Shown here in pieces: positions 16,206 to 24,601 of a stretch of DNA of 64,000 nt. The first letter of the stretch is position 1, and every line of letters starts with the position of its first letter. A program made the position numbers and the translations under genes. The DNA is from Mixta intestinalis (GTDB lineage Bacteria; Pseudomonadota; Gammaproteobacteria; Enterobacterales; Enterobacteriaceae), in NCBI RefSeq assembly GCF_009914055.1, contig NZ_CP028271.1, forward strand, positions 4,030,001 to 4,094,000, written 5' to 3'. Under the pieces are notes generated by a model, which was not told where the DNA came from, searched no databases, and worked only from the letters and a program-made list of their open reading frames with translations.

Positions 16206-19100
16206 ATGGCTTGCAGCATATCTCTATTTAAAATTAACCCGCTAAGTTTTTTTGTACGACAGCGCATGGCCCTGGCCAGCGCGCTATCGCTACCGCTTCT
16301 TATCGCTCCCGCTGCCGCTCTGGCTGCGGATTTAGACGCAATCATGGTTGATAATGGGGCCAGGGTGGTTCTGAATGATGGCGATCGAATTACGGTTATT
16401 GGAGATGAAAAATATCTCTGTGCAATTTGTAATCCTGTCACCGCCAATAATAGTATGCTGACGCTGGGGAATAACGTAAGCATCGATGTAAAAGGTCCGC
16501 TTGCCAGCGGTATGATGATCAGTGGTAAGGAGGTTTCATTAGAAGCAAACCAGCTATTAGTAAATGTTGAAGGACGTTATGGTATAAAATCAGAAGGCGC
16601 AAATAACATTCTGAATTTAGGTAGCGGCAGTCAGATAAATCTAAACGGAACCATTTTAGCTTCTAACGGGATTTATCTGACGCGCGCCGCTTCACTGGAA
16701 GCGGATGCTCTGACGATTAATACTCAGGGGTCCGCTACTGGGCTATATATTACCGATGCCGGAACCAACGCTAACCTCGGTAACAACTCCGTTATTCGTA
16801 CTCAGGATAATCAGGCGACAGGGATTTATATTTTTGGCCGCGCGACCAGTGATACCGACCCGGCGGCCACGCTTAAAGCAAACCAGCTAACCATCGAAAC
16901 CGCCGGTACGGCGGCGTATGGCATAAATATCCAGTCTAACTCTGAAGTGGATTTAGGTAGCCAGACCAGCGTGACTACGCAGGGAGAAAGCGCGATCGGT
17001 ATCTGGAATCTGGGTAACCTGAAAGCACAGCAGCTGCATATCAGAACCGAAGGCAGCAATTTCGCCAATGCGCTTAAGGTTCAGGGTGAGGGGCAGGCTG
17101 ATATTGGCGCGGGCAGTACGCTCTATAGCGCAAACAGCGGCGCGCTGGTCGCCAGCGGTGACTCGGCTACGATTAATTTCAATGGTAATGAGACGCAGCG
17201 TAACACGATTTTTTCCGGCGGCACCTACGGCATTTCGGCGCAGTCCAGCGGGTCACAGATTAATATTTCCTGGACCGATATTGATGTCACCAGCAACGCT
17301 GACCAGGTGGTTGGCATCTGGGCGCTAAACGGTGGGGAAATCAACGGTAATAACCTGTCGGTCATGGGTAACAGCAACACCATCGGCGCTTATGCCATGA
17401 TGGATAGTGCCATTGATTTAACCGGCGATACCCGTATTCATATGGCTTCACCGTCAGAAATCGCGGTGGGTACGCAGCATGATGAAAACCATCAGGCCAG
17501 CCGTATCAACCTTGATGGCAAGCTGGATATTATCGGTAGCGTGCAGGCCGCAGGCGGTAAGATTACCATGAACATGGCTGCCGGTTCGCACCTGACGGGC
17601 GCTACCGCCAGCGATGGCGTCAATGGCGGTTATTTGCATATGAAAATGGATCAAAGCCAGTGGGACATGCCCGCCAGCTCGACGGTGGATCGCTTAACGT
17701 TAAACGACAGTACGATTGATTTCGCATCGGGTGACCTGGGTACGGTGCTGACAGTAGGCGATCTTACAGGAAGCGGCACCTTTGCGCTGAAAACCGATAT
17801 CGTTGCAGAGCGTAACGACAAGCTGGTTGTTACCGGCACCAGTGAAGGTAATCATTATCTGCGGGTACAAAACCGTGGTGATATGCAGACTACCGGGAAC
17901 GAAGTGCTGACGCTGGTAGAAACGCAGGATGGACAGGCGCGTTTCGCGCTCTCCCCGAATACATCCAGAGTTGAACTGGGCGGCTATCTTTACGATCTGC
18001 GTCAGGCAGGGGGAGACTGGCAGCTCTACGCCAGCGGCACTACACCAGTTGAGCCGGAAGAGGAGGATCCACTGCCGCCGCCCGATCCACAGCCCACTCC
18101 CGATCCAGACCCGACGCCTGAGCCAACCCCCGATCCGACTCCGGACCCGGTACCAAATCCCGATCCGTCACCGGGGCCTGATGCGGATATCTCTAATCCG
18201 GCCGACGCCGGGGCTAACTTCCTTAACGTCAGCTATCTGATCAATTACGCAGAAATGCAGACCATGCTGCAACGCTTCGGTGATTTACGGCAGACGGATC
18301 ATGTAGGTGATGGCTGGATCAGAGGGATCGGTGGGCGCTTTGATGATTTTGCCAGCGGGAAGCTGAGCGGCTTTAGCATGAGCTACTCCGGGTTGCAGTT
18401 TGGCGTCGACAAGCAAATCAGTCCCGATCTGCCGATTGCGCTGGGCGTCTTTATGGGCGTCACCAACGGCAACGCCCACTACGCCTCCGGCAGCGGCGAT
18501 CAAAAATCAAGCCATGCTGGTTTCTACGCCAGCGGAATAGCGGATAACGGCATATGGCTGGATGGCGTGTTTAAATATTCGCGCATGAAGAGCAGTTTCA
18601 ACGTGAAAGACTCGCAGAGCCAGCAGGTGAGCGGAGAAGGCGCAGCGGATAACTACAGCGTCTCGCTGGAAGGCGGCAAACGCTTTGACTGGGCCCAGTC
18701 TGGCCAGGGCTTCTACCTTGAACCGCAGTTACAGGTGGCCTGGAGCCATCAACAGTCAGATACCTTCCGCGCCTCTAACGGCTTGCGTATCGATCTGGAA
18801 AGCTATAACTCGCTGCTGGGACGTGCCAGCGGGCTGGTGGGCTACCGGATGCAGCAGTCGGATATGGATCTTAACGTCTATCTGAAAAGCGGTATCGTGC
18901 GTGAGTTTAAAGGTGATACCGGCTATCGGCTGAATGGATCGCAGGAGCGGCACAGCTTCAAAGGTAACTGGTGGAACAACGGGCTTGGCGTCAGCGCGCA
19001 GATTGCCGACAAGCACGTAATCTATCTGGAAGGCGATCTCTCTACCGGTAACAAGTTTGACCAGCGCCAGTTCAGCGGCGGTTATCGCTTTACCTTCTAA
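16206..19100 (+). CDS. Type Va autotransporter with pertactin-like passenger
   Basis: 964-residue surface or secreted protein. A long signal peptide ends around APAAALAAD (residues 1-40). The passenger (about 41-610) is made of repeated beta-helix turns rich in Asn, Gly, Ser and Thr, with a pertactin-type C-terminal segment. A proline/aspartate linker of PDPTP-type repeats spans about 617-660. The autotransporter beta-barrel (about 690-964) includes GWIRGIGGRF and ends in phenylalanine (GYRFTF), the usual outer-membrane assembly signal. The passenger carries an early CAIC cysteine pair. No protease triad is evident; an adhesin or biofilm role is inference. Confidence 0.92.
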   Translation: MACSISLFKINPLSFFVRQRMALASALSLPLLIAPAAALAADLDAIMVDNGARVVLNDGDRITVIGDEKYLCAICNPVTANNSMLTLGNNVSIDVKGPLASGMMISGKEVSLEANQLLVNVEGRYGIKSEGANNILNLGSGSQINLNGTILASNGIYLTRAASLEADALTINTQGSATGLYITDAGTNANLGNNSVIRTQDNQATGIYIFGRATSDTDPAATLKANQLTIETAGTAAYGINIQSNSEVDLGSQTSVTTQGESAIGIWNLGNLKAQQLHIRTEGSNFANALKVQGEGQADIGAGSTLYSANSGALVASGDSATINFNGNETQRNTIFSGGTYGISAQSSGSQINISWTDIDVTSNADQVVGIWALNGGEINGNNLSVMGNSNTIGAYAMMDSAIDLTGDTRIHMASPSEIAVGTQHDENHQASRINLDGKLDIIGSVQAAGGKITMNMAAGSHLTGATASDGVNGGYLHMKMDQSQWDMPASSTVDRLTLNDSTIDFASGDLGTVLTVGDLTGSGTFALKTDIVAERNDKLVVTGTSEGNHYLRVQNRGDMQTTGNEVLTLVETQDGQARFALSPNTSRVELGGYLYDLRQAGGDWQLYASGTTPVEPEEEDPLPPPDPQPTPDPDPTPEPTPDPTPDPVPNPDPSPGPDADISNPADAGANFLNVSYLINYAEMQTMLQRFGDLRQTDHVGDGWIRGIGGRFDDFASGKLSGFSMSYSGLQFGVDKQISPDLPIALGVFMGVTNGNAHYASGSGDQKSSHAGFYASGIADNGIWLDGVFKYSRMKSSFNVKDSQSQQVSGEGAADNYSVSLEGGKRFDWAQSGQGFYLEPQLQVAWSHQQSDTFRASNGLRIDLESYNSLLGRASGLVGYRMQQSDMDLNVYLKSGIVREFKGDTGYRLNGSQERHSFKGNWWNNGLGVSAQIADKHVIYLEGDLSTGNKFDQRQFSGGYRFTF

Positions 19101-19142
19101 TCGGCAGGCTTCTTTACCTGCTTTTACTCTGATGGCTCCGCC

Positions 19143-19198
19143 GAGCCGCCTGTCAGCGCCTATATTTCTTACTTTTATGGGCGCGCGTCAGGCGGCTC
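19143..19198. terminator. Long hairpin between the autotransporter and hydrolase genes
   Basis: GAGCCGCCTG (19143-19152) pairs perfectly with CAGGCGGCTC (19189-19198), and GCGCC with GGCGC extends the pairing inside. There is no T-run, so it may act as an mRNA-end stabiliser, a weak terminator or a repeat. Confidence 0.5.
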
Positions 19199-19219
19199 AT
19201 GTTAAACAGGAGCATAATC

Positions 19220-20224
19220 ATGAACAGGCTGACCTCCCTCGCTGGCGCGGCGGCGCTGATGCTGGCGGCGGGAAATACGGTTGCTGCCTCCTACGGCGAG
19301 CAGCTGGAAGGCTTCCCCATGCCTTATCCACTACAGCACTTTACCTTTTCCTCTCAGCAGCAAACGCTCAGCATGGGCTATATGGATGTCAAGCCGGTCG
19401 GCAAGGCTAACGGTCATGTGGTGGTATTGCTGCACGGCAAGAATTTTTGCGGCGCTACTTGGGAAAGTACGCTGCGCGCGCTGAGCCAGCAAGGCTATCG
19501 GGTTATCGCGCCCGATCAGATTGGCTTCTGCACCTCTACCAAACCCGCTTGGTACCAGTACAGTTTCCAGCAGCTTGCCGATAATACCCATCGTCTGCTG
19601 CAAAGCCTGAAGATAGAGAAGGCAACGATCGTCGGCCACTCCACCGGCGGCATGTTAGCTACGCGCTATGCGCTGATGTATCCGCAGCAAACGGAAAAAC
19701 TGGTGATGGTTAATCCCATCGGCCTGGAGGACTGGAAAGCGAAGGGCGCGCCCTGGCGCTCGGTAGACGACTGGTATCAGCGTGAGCTGAAGCTATCGGC
19801 GGAGGGGATTAAAAAATATGAGCAGCAGACCTACTACGCGGGCCGCTGGAAGCCGGAATATGATAAGTGGGTAGAGATGCTGGCCGGGCTGAACAGCGGG
19901 CCAGGGCATCAGAAAGTGGCCTGGAATTCGGCGCTGATCTACGACATGATTTACAGCCAGCCGGTCTGGTATGAGCTGCCGGACCTGCGTGTTCCCACCA
20001 CGCTGTTTATCGGCACCGCCGATACGACCGCTATCGGCAGCGATATTGCGCCGCCGGAGGTCAAAGCGCGCCTCGGCGACTATAAGGTACTGGGCAAAGC
20101 GGCGGCGGCGCGTATTCCTGGCGCTCGCCTGGTCGAGTTTGACGGTATGGGGCATGCGCCGCAAATGGAGGCACCCGAAATGTTTAATCAGGCGCTGATT
20201 AAGGATTTAACGACGCTAAAATGA
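19220..20224 (+). CDS. Exported alpha/beta-hydrolase
   Basis: 334 residues with an N-terminal signal peptide (MNRLTSLAGAAALMLAAGNTVAA), so probably periplasmic. The fold is clear: VVLLHGKNFCGATWE near the oxyanion loop, the nucleophile elbow GHSTGG near residue 145, an acid in TADTTAIG and the catalytic His in GMGHAPQME near the end. The start at 19220 is chosen because AGGAG precedes it and the signal peptide begins there; an ATG 21 nt upstream adds a charged stretch. The last codons overlap the dipeptidase start (ATGA), so the two are translationally coupled. Substrate unknown. Confidence 0.88.
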   Translation: MNRLTSLAGAAALMLAAGNTVAASYGEQLEGFPMPYPLQHFTFSSQQQTLSMGYMDVKPVGKANGHVVVLLHGKNFCGATWESTLRALSQQGYRVIAPDQIGFCTSTKPAWYQYSFQQLADNTHRLLQSLKIEKATIVGHSTGGMLATRYALMYPQQTEKLVMVNPIGLEDWKAKGAPWRSVDDWYQRELKLSAEGIKKYEQQTYYAGRWKPEYDKWVEMLAGLNSGPGHQKVAWNSALIYDMIYSQPVWYELPDLRVPTTLFIGTADTTAIGSDIAPPEVKARLGDYKVLGKAAAARIPGARLVEFDGMGHAPQMEAPEMFNQALIKDLTTLK

Positions 20225-21261
20225 TCGCAACACGCACTTTTTTTGATGGCCACAACGATCTGTTGCTGCGCCTGTGGGTGAGCCATGCCGATAATCCGGT
20301 ACAGCCCTTTTTCACCGGGCGTGAGCAGGGACACCTCGATTTTCCCCGCATGCAGCGTGGCGGTTTCGCGGGCGGGCTGTTTGCCGTTTTTGTGCCGCCG
20401 GTCGACTGGCTGGCTGGCGAACGTAAACAGGATCTTGCCAGCGTCAAGGCGCAGCATGACGCGCTGGCGATCGCCGAGGCGCAAATCGCTATCCTGCAAC
20501 AGCTGGCGGATACGTCAGAAGGGCGGGCGCGGCTGTGCCGCACGGCGGCGGAAATCGAACAGTGTCTGCAACAGGATGTGCTGGCGCTGGTGATGCATAT
20601 CGAAGGGGCCGGGATGCTCGATCCGGAACTGACGCTGCTGGATCGCTTTTATCAGCTGGGATTACGCAGCATCGGGCCGTTCTGGAATCTGCCCAACCGC
20701 TTCGGCGTCGGGGTAAACGGCGGCTTTCCCGGCTCGCCCGATACCGGCGACGGCATGACGGCGGCGGGCAAGGCGCTGATCCGCGCCTGTAACCAGAAAC
20801 GGCTGCTGATCGATCTCTCGCATATGAATGAGAAAACCTTCTGGCAAACGGCGGAGCTGAGCGATGCGCCGCTGGTGGCAACGCACTCTAATGCCCATGC
20901 GCTCTGCGCCCAGCCGCGCAACCTGACCGATGCGCAATTAGCGGCGATTGCCGCCAGCGACGGCTTCGTTGGCGTGAACTTCGGCAACGCCTTTTTACGC
21001 GCCGACGGGCAGCGTAACGGCGATACCGAGCTGGAAGAAATTGTTAAACATCTGTGTTGGATGATCGATAAGCTGGGAGAAGATCGGGTAGGCTTCGGCT
21101 CCGATTTTGATGGCATCAGCGTACCGGATGCGCTGGGCGACGTAACAGGAATGCCAAAGCTATTTAAGACGTTAGAAACGGCGGGTTTTGATGCGCCATT
21201 GCTGGAAAAACTGGCGTGGCGCAACTGGCTGCGCGTGCTAAAGCGCACGTGGGGTCAATAG
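20221..21261 (+). CDS. Membrane (renal-type) dipeptidase, peptidase M19
   Basis: 346-residue zinc dipeptidase. It begins MIATRTFFDGHNDLLLRLW, with the HxD zinc motif at residues 11-13, a bridging glutamate in LVMHIEGAG (around 125), and histidines in DLSHMNEKTFW and VATHSNAHAL. GFGSDFDGI is the usual C-terminal signature. There is no signal peptide. It overlaps the upstream hydrolase by 4 bp and ends 129 bp before pqqA. A related dipeptidase gene has been noted beside pqq genes in Klebsiella (from memory). Cleaving PqqA-derived or other dipeptides is a possibility only. Confidence 0.9.
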   Translation: MIATRTFFDGHNDLLLRLWVSHADNPVQPFFTGREQGHLDFPRMQRGGFAGGLFAVFVPPVDWLAGERKQDLASVKAQHDALAIAEAQIAILQQLADTSEGRARLCRTAAEIEQCLQQDVLALVMHIEGAGMLDPELTLLDRFYQLGLRSIGPFWNLPNRFGVGVNGGFPGSPDTGDGMTAAGKALIRACNQKRLLIDLSHMNEKTFWQTAELSDAPLVATHSNAHALCAQPRNLTDAQLAAIAASDGFVGVNFGNAFLRADGQRNGDTELEEIVKHLCWMIDKLGEDRVGFGSDFDGISVPDALGDVTGMPKLFKTLETAGFDAPLLEKLAWRNWLRVLKRTWGQ

Positions 21262-21267
21262 AAAAGT

Positions 21268-21283
21268 TGCGATCCATGTCACA
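21268..21283. promoter_or_regulatory. Candidate CRP site upstream of pqqA
   Basis: TGCGA, six bases, TCACA: one mismatch from the CRP consensus TGTGA-N6-TCACA. It is located just after the dipeptidase stop and about 115 bp before the pqqA start. Confidence 0.4.
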
Positions 21284-21317
21284 TTATAGCAACATCTGCG
21301 CTGCCAAATTTTCATAT

Positions 21318-21346
21318 TTGACAACTTGCGGGTTGCCTGCCGCAAT
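21318..21346 (+). promoter_or_regulatory. Possible pqqA promoter
   Basis: A perfect -35 box, TTGACA at 21318-21323, is followed by CGCAAT at a 17-bp spacing, or by CAATTA or AATTAA at 19-20 bp. The -10 element is therefore poor, and the assignment rests mainly on the -35 and the position. Confidence 0.4.
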
Positions 21347-21390
21347 TAATGGTGACAATCCGTCATTTTTACCACCGAGAGGAGAGGCTT

Positions 21391-21468
21391 ATGTCCGCAT
21401 GGATCAAACCTGCATTTGAAGATTTACGTCTGGGTCTGGAAGTGACGCTGTACATTTCCAACCGTTAA
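21391..21468 (+). CDS. pqqA: PQQ precursor peptide PqqA
   Basis: 25-residue peptide, the substrate from which pyrroloquinoline quinone is made. Near its C-terminus it carries E-V-T-L-Y, the conserved Glu and Tyr (residues 17 and 21) that PqqE crosslinks. The end LEVTLYISNR matches the Klebsiella-type peptide, while the N-terminus MSAW is two residues longer than the 23-residue form I recall. AGGAGAGG precedes the ATG. Confidence 0.95.
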   Translation: MSAWIKPAFEDLRLGLEVTLYISNR

Positions 21469-21475
21469 TCTCAGC

Positions 21476-21494
21476 GCCCGCGCCCGTCGCGGGC
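21476..21494 (+). terminator. Hairpin between pqqA and pqqB
   Basis: GCCCGCG and CGCGGGC form a 7-bp stem with a 5-base loop, with no T-run. A hairpin here is common in pqq operons and may lower pqqB-F expression relative to pqqA by partial termination or processing. Confidence 0.65.
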
Positions 21495-21521
21495 CTGTTC
21501 CACTCCTTTCCCGGTAAACAC

Positions 21522-22433
21522 ATGCAGATCAAAGTGCTTGGCTCCGCAGCTGGCGGAGGGTTCCCGCAATGGAACTGTAACTGTAAAAACTGCCAGGGCG
21601 TGCGTAACGGCACGATGAAAACCTCAAGGCGCACGCAATCCTCTATCGCTATCAGCGACAACGGCAGAGATTGGGTACTTTGCAACGTCTCTCCCGATAT
21701 TTGCCATCAGCTGCTCGCTTCGCCTGAATTGAATAACCCCGACGTGCTGCGCGGTACCGGGATCGGCGCGATTATCCTGACCGACAGCCAAATCGATCAC
21801 AGCGCGGGCTTACTCAATTTGCGTGAAGGCTGTCCGCATCAGGTTTGGTGTACCGAAGAGGTGCATCAGGATCTCACCACCGGTTTTCCGGTCTTTACCA
21901 TGCTTTCCCACTGGAACGGCGGCCTGATCCACCATCCCATCGTGCCGGAGCAGCCGTTTAACGTCAGCGTTTGCCAGAGCCTGCGCTTTACCGCCATTCC
22001 TCTGCTGAGCAACGCGCCGCCTTACTCGCCATACCGCGATCGCCCGCTGCCGGGCCATAACGTGGCGCTGTTCGTGGAGGATACCCGCAGCGGCAAAGGG
22101 CTGCTCTATGCACCGGGTCTGGGCGAGCCGGACGAAGTGCTGATGCCCTGGCTGCAAAAAGCGGGCTGCCTGTTGATCGACGGCACGCTGTGGCGTGACA
22201 ACGAGCTGGCGGCGACCGGCGTGGGTAAAAACAGCGGCAAAGAAATGGGCCATCTGGCGCTGGCGGAAGAGCAGGGGCTGGCCGCGCTGCTGGCCTCCTT
22301 GCCGGCGGAACGCAAAATTCTTATTCATATTAACAACACCAATCCCATCCTGGATGAAGATTCTGCCGAGCGTCACAGCCTGACGCAGCAGGGCATTGAA
22401 GTCAGCTGGGATGGTATGTTGATCGAGGTATAA
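21522..22433 (+). CDS. pqqB: PQQ biosynthesis protein PqqB
   Basis: 303-residue protein of the metallo-beta-lactamase fold. It begins MQIKVLGSAAGGGFPQWNCNC, the family signature, and has the metal motif TDSQIDHSAGLL near residue 90. PqqB is reported to act as a hydroxylase on the crosslinked PqqA-derived intermediate; older work proposed PQQ transport. It is the second gene of the operon, with pqqC starting 2 bp after its stop. Confidence 0.96.
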   Translation: MQIKVLGSAAGGGFPQWNCNCKNCQGVRNGTMKTSRRTQSSIAISDNGRDWVLCNVSPDICHQLLASPELNNPDVLRGTGIGAIILTDSQIDHSAGLLNLREGCPHQVWCTEEVHQDLTTGFPVFTMLSHWNGGLIHHPIVPEQPFNVSVCQSLRFTAIPLLSNAPPYSPYRDRPLPGHNVALFVEDTRSGKGLLYAPGLGEPDEVLMPWLQKAGCLLIDGTLWRDNELAATGVGKNSGKEMGHLALAEEQGLAALLASLPAERKILIHINNTNPILDEDSAERHSLTQQGIEVSWDGMLIEV

Positions 22434-22435
22434 CC

Positions 22436-23191
22436 ATGACTCAGGCATCGCTGCTTTCGCCGCAGGCTTTTGAGCAGGCGCTGCGCGCCAAAGGCAACTA
22501 TTACCATATTCATCACCCGTACCATATCGCGATGCACAACGGCAAAGCGACGCGCGAACAGATCCAGGGCTGGGTAGCAAACCGCTTCTATTATCAGACC
22601 AATATTCCGCTGAAGGATGCGGCGATTATGGCGAACTGCCCGCACCCGGAGGTACGCCGCAAATGGGTACAGCGTATTCTCGACCATGATGGCTACGGCG
22701 GCAACGAAGGCGGGATTGAAGCCTGGCTGCGGCTGGGTGAGGCGGTTGGCCTGAAGCGCGAGGTGGTGGAATCTGAAGCGCTGGTGCTGCCCGGCGTCCG
22801 TTTTGCCGTTGACGCCTATGTTAATTTCGCCCGCCGTGCCAACTGGCAGGAAGCGGCCTGTAGCTCGCTGACCGAGCTGTTCGCGCCGCAAATCCACCAG
22901 GCGCGTCTCGACAGCTGGCCGCAGCACTACCCCTGGATCGAGGCGGAAGGCTATGACTATTTCCGCAGCCGCCTCAGCCAGGCGAACCGCGATGTTGAGC
23001 ATGGCTTACAGCTGGCGCTGGAATATTGCGACACGGTGGAAAAACAGCAGCGCATGCTCGAAATTCTGCAATTTAAGCTGGATATTCTGTGGAGTATGCT
23101 GGATGCCATGACCATGGCCTATGAGCTGAAACGTCCGCCATATCATACGGTAACAGCGCAGCTCGCCTGGCATAAAACGAGGCTGGTGTAA
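22436..23191 (+). CDS. pqqC: Pyrroloquinoline-quinone synthase PqqC
   Basis: 251-residue cofactorless oxidase that catalyses the final ring closure and oxidation to PQQ. Family segments FEQALRAKGNYYHIHHPYH (about residues 10-28) and IQGWVANRFYYQTNIPLKDA are present, carrying active-site His, Arg and Tyr residues. It is an all-helical protein of the TenA/haem-oxygenase-like fold. The last base of its stop is the first base of pqqD. Confidence 0.97.
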   Translation: MTQASLLSPQAFEQALRAKGNYYHIHHPYHIAMHNGKATREQIQGWVANRFYYQTNIPLKDAAIMANCPHPEVRRKWVQRILDHDGYGGNEGGIEAWLRLGEAVGLKREVVESEALVLPGVRFAVDAYVNFARRANWQEAACSSLTELFAPQIHQARLDSWPQHYPWIEAEGYDYFRSRLSQANRDVEHGLQLALEYCDTVEKQQRMLEILQFKLDILWSMLDAMTMAYELKRPPYHTVTAQLAWHKTRLV

Positions 23192-23469
23192 TGGATATTC
23201 ACTCTTCACAGACGCCGCAGTTTCGCCGCGGATTTCGCTTACAGTGGGAAGAGGCGCAAAACTGCCACGTGATTCTCTACCCGGAGGGCATGGCGCGGCT
23301 GAACGGCAGCGCCGCTGAAATTTTGCTGTTGGTGGATGGCAAGCGCACGCTGGGCGAGATTATCGCCGCGCTAAACGCCCGCTTCCCCGGCGTGCCCGAT
23401 CTGGACGCCGACGTTATCGATTTTTTTGGCAAAGCCTATGAACAGAAGTGGATCATCTTTCGTGACTGA
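23191..23469 (+). CDS. pqqD: PqqA-binding chaperone PqqD
   Basis: 92-residue RiPP recognition element that binds PqqA and presents it to PqqE. FRRGFRLQWEEAQNCHVILYPEGMARLNGSAAEIL and VDGKRTLGEII are typical of the family. It overlaps pqqC by 1 bp and pqqE by 8 bp, so translation of the three is coupled. Confidence 0.96.
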   Translation: MDIHSSQTPQFRRGFRLQWEEAQNCHVILYPEGMARLNGSAAEILLLVDGKRTLGEIIAALNARFPGVPDLDADVIDFFGKAYEQKWIIFRD

Positions 23470-24601
23470 ACGGAAACCGGCGGTTAAGCCGCCGCTGTGG
23501 TTGCTGGCGGAGTTAACCTACCGCTGTCCGTTACAGTGCCCCTATTGCTCTAACCCGCTTGATTTTGCTCAGCAGGAGAAAGAGCTGACCACCGAACAGT
23601 GGATTGAGGTTTTTCGCCAGGCGCGGGCGATGGGCAGCGTGCAGATCGGTTTTTCCGGCGGTGAGCCGCTGCTGCGTAAAGATCTGGCTGAGCTGATTGC
23701 TGCCGCTCGCGGCCTCGGCTTTTACACTAACCTGATTACCTCCGGTATCGGGCTGAACGAGAAAAAGCTGCAAACCTTTGCCGATGCCGGACTGGATCAT
23801 ATTCAGATTAGCTTTCAGGCGAGTGACGAAACGCTGAACGCTGCGCTGGCGGGATCGGAAAAGGCGTTCCGGCAGAAGCTGGCGATGGCGCGGGCGGTAA
23901 AGGCGCACGGCTATCCGATGGTGCTTAACTTCGTGCTGCATCGCCATAATATCGATCAGATCGACCGCATCATTGAGCTCTGTATCGAGCTGGAAGCAGA
24001 CGACGTCGAACTGGCGACCTGTCAGTTCTATGGCTGGGCGCAGCTTAATCGCGAAGGGCTGCTGCCGACGCGTGAGCAGATCGCGCGTGCCGAAGCGGTG
24101 GTGAAGCAGTACCGCGAACGTATGGCAGCCAGCGGCAGCCTGACCAATCTGCTGTTCGTCACGCCCGACTATTACGAAGAGCGTCCGAAAGGCTGCATGG
24201 GCGGCTGGGGTGCAATTTTCCTCAGCGTGACGCCGGAGGGCACCGCGCTGCCGTGCCACAGCGCCCGCCAGCTGCCGGTACAGTTCCCGTCGGTGCTGGA
24301 GCACAGCCTGGAACATATCTGGTATGACTCTTTCGGTTTCAACCGCTATCGCGGCTTTGACTGGATGCCGGAACCCTGCCGCTCCTGCGATGAAAAAGAA
24401 CAGGATTTTGGCGGCTGCCGCTGTCAGGCCTTTATGCTGACCGGCAATGCCGATAATGCCGATCCGGTCTGCGCCAAATCGCCGCATCATGACAAAATCC
24501 TTGCGGCACGTGAGCAGGCCAACTGCACGCAGATGCAAATCAGCCAGCTTCAGTTCCGTAATCGCGTTAACTCACAGCTGATCTTCAAGGCCAACGCCTG
24601 A
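23462..24601 (+). CDS. pqqE: PqqA peptide cyclase PqqE (radical SAM)
   Basis: 379-residue radical-SAM enzyme that joins the Glu and Tyr side chains of PqqA. The CPLQCPYC motif (CxxxCxxC, near residue 22) binds the catalytic cluster, and GGEPLL follows. The C-terminal SPASM region has many cysteines (CMGGWG, CHSARQ, CRSCDEKEQDFGGCRC) for auxiliary Fe-S clusters. The GTG at 23462 is chosen because the family begins a few residues before RKPAVKPPLWLL; an ATG 36 nt upstream lies deep in pqqD. Confidence 0.95.
   Translation: MTERKPAVKPPLWLLAELTYRCPLQCPYCSNPLDFAQQEKELTTEQWIEVFRQARAMGSVQIGFSGGEPLLRKDLAELIAAARGLGFYTNLITSGIGLNEKKLQTFADAGLDHIQISFQASDETLNAALAGSEKAFRQKLAMARAVKAHGYPMVLNFVLHRHNIDQIDRIIELCIELEADDVELATCQFYGWAQLNREGLLPTREQIARAEAVVKQYRERMAASGSLTNLLFVTPDYYEERPKGCMGGWGAIFLSVTPEGTALPCHSARQLPVQFPSVLEHSLEHIWYDSFGFNRYRGFDWMPEPCRSCDEKEQDFGGCRCQAFMLTGNADNADPVCAKSPHHDKILAAREQANCTQMQISQLQFRNRVNSQLIFKANA

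Noticed and set aside
23531..24538. 335-codon minus-strand frame antisense to pqqE
   Set aside because: Complementary to an intact radical-SAM gene; no domain and no ribosome site that helps it.
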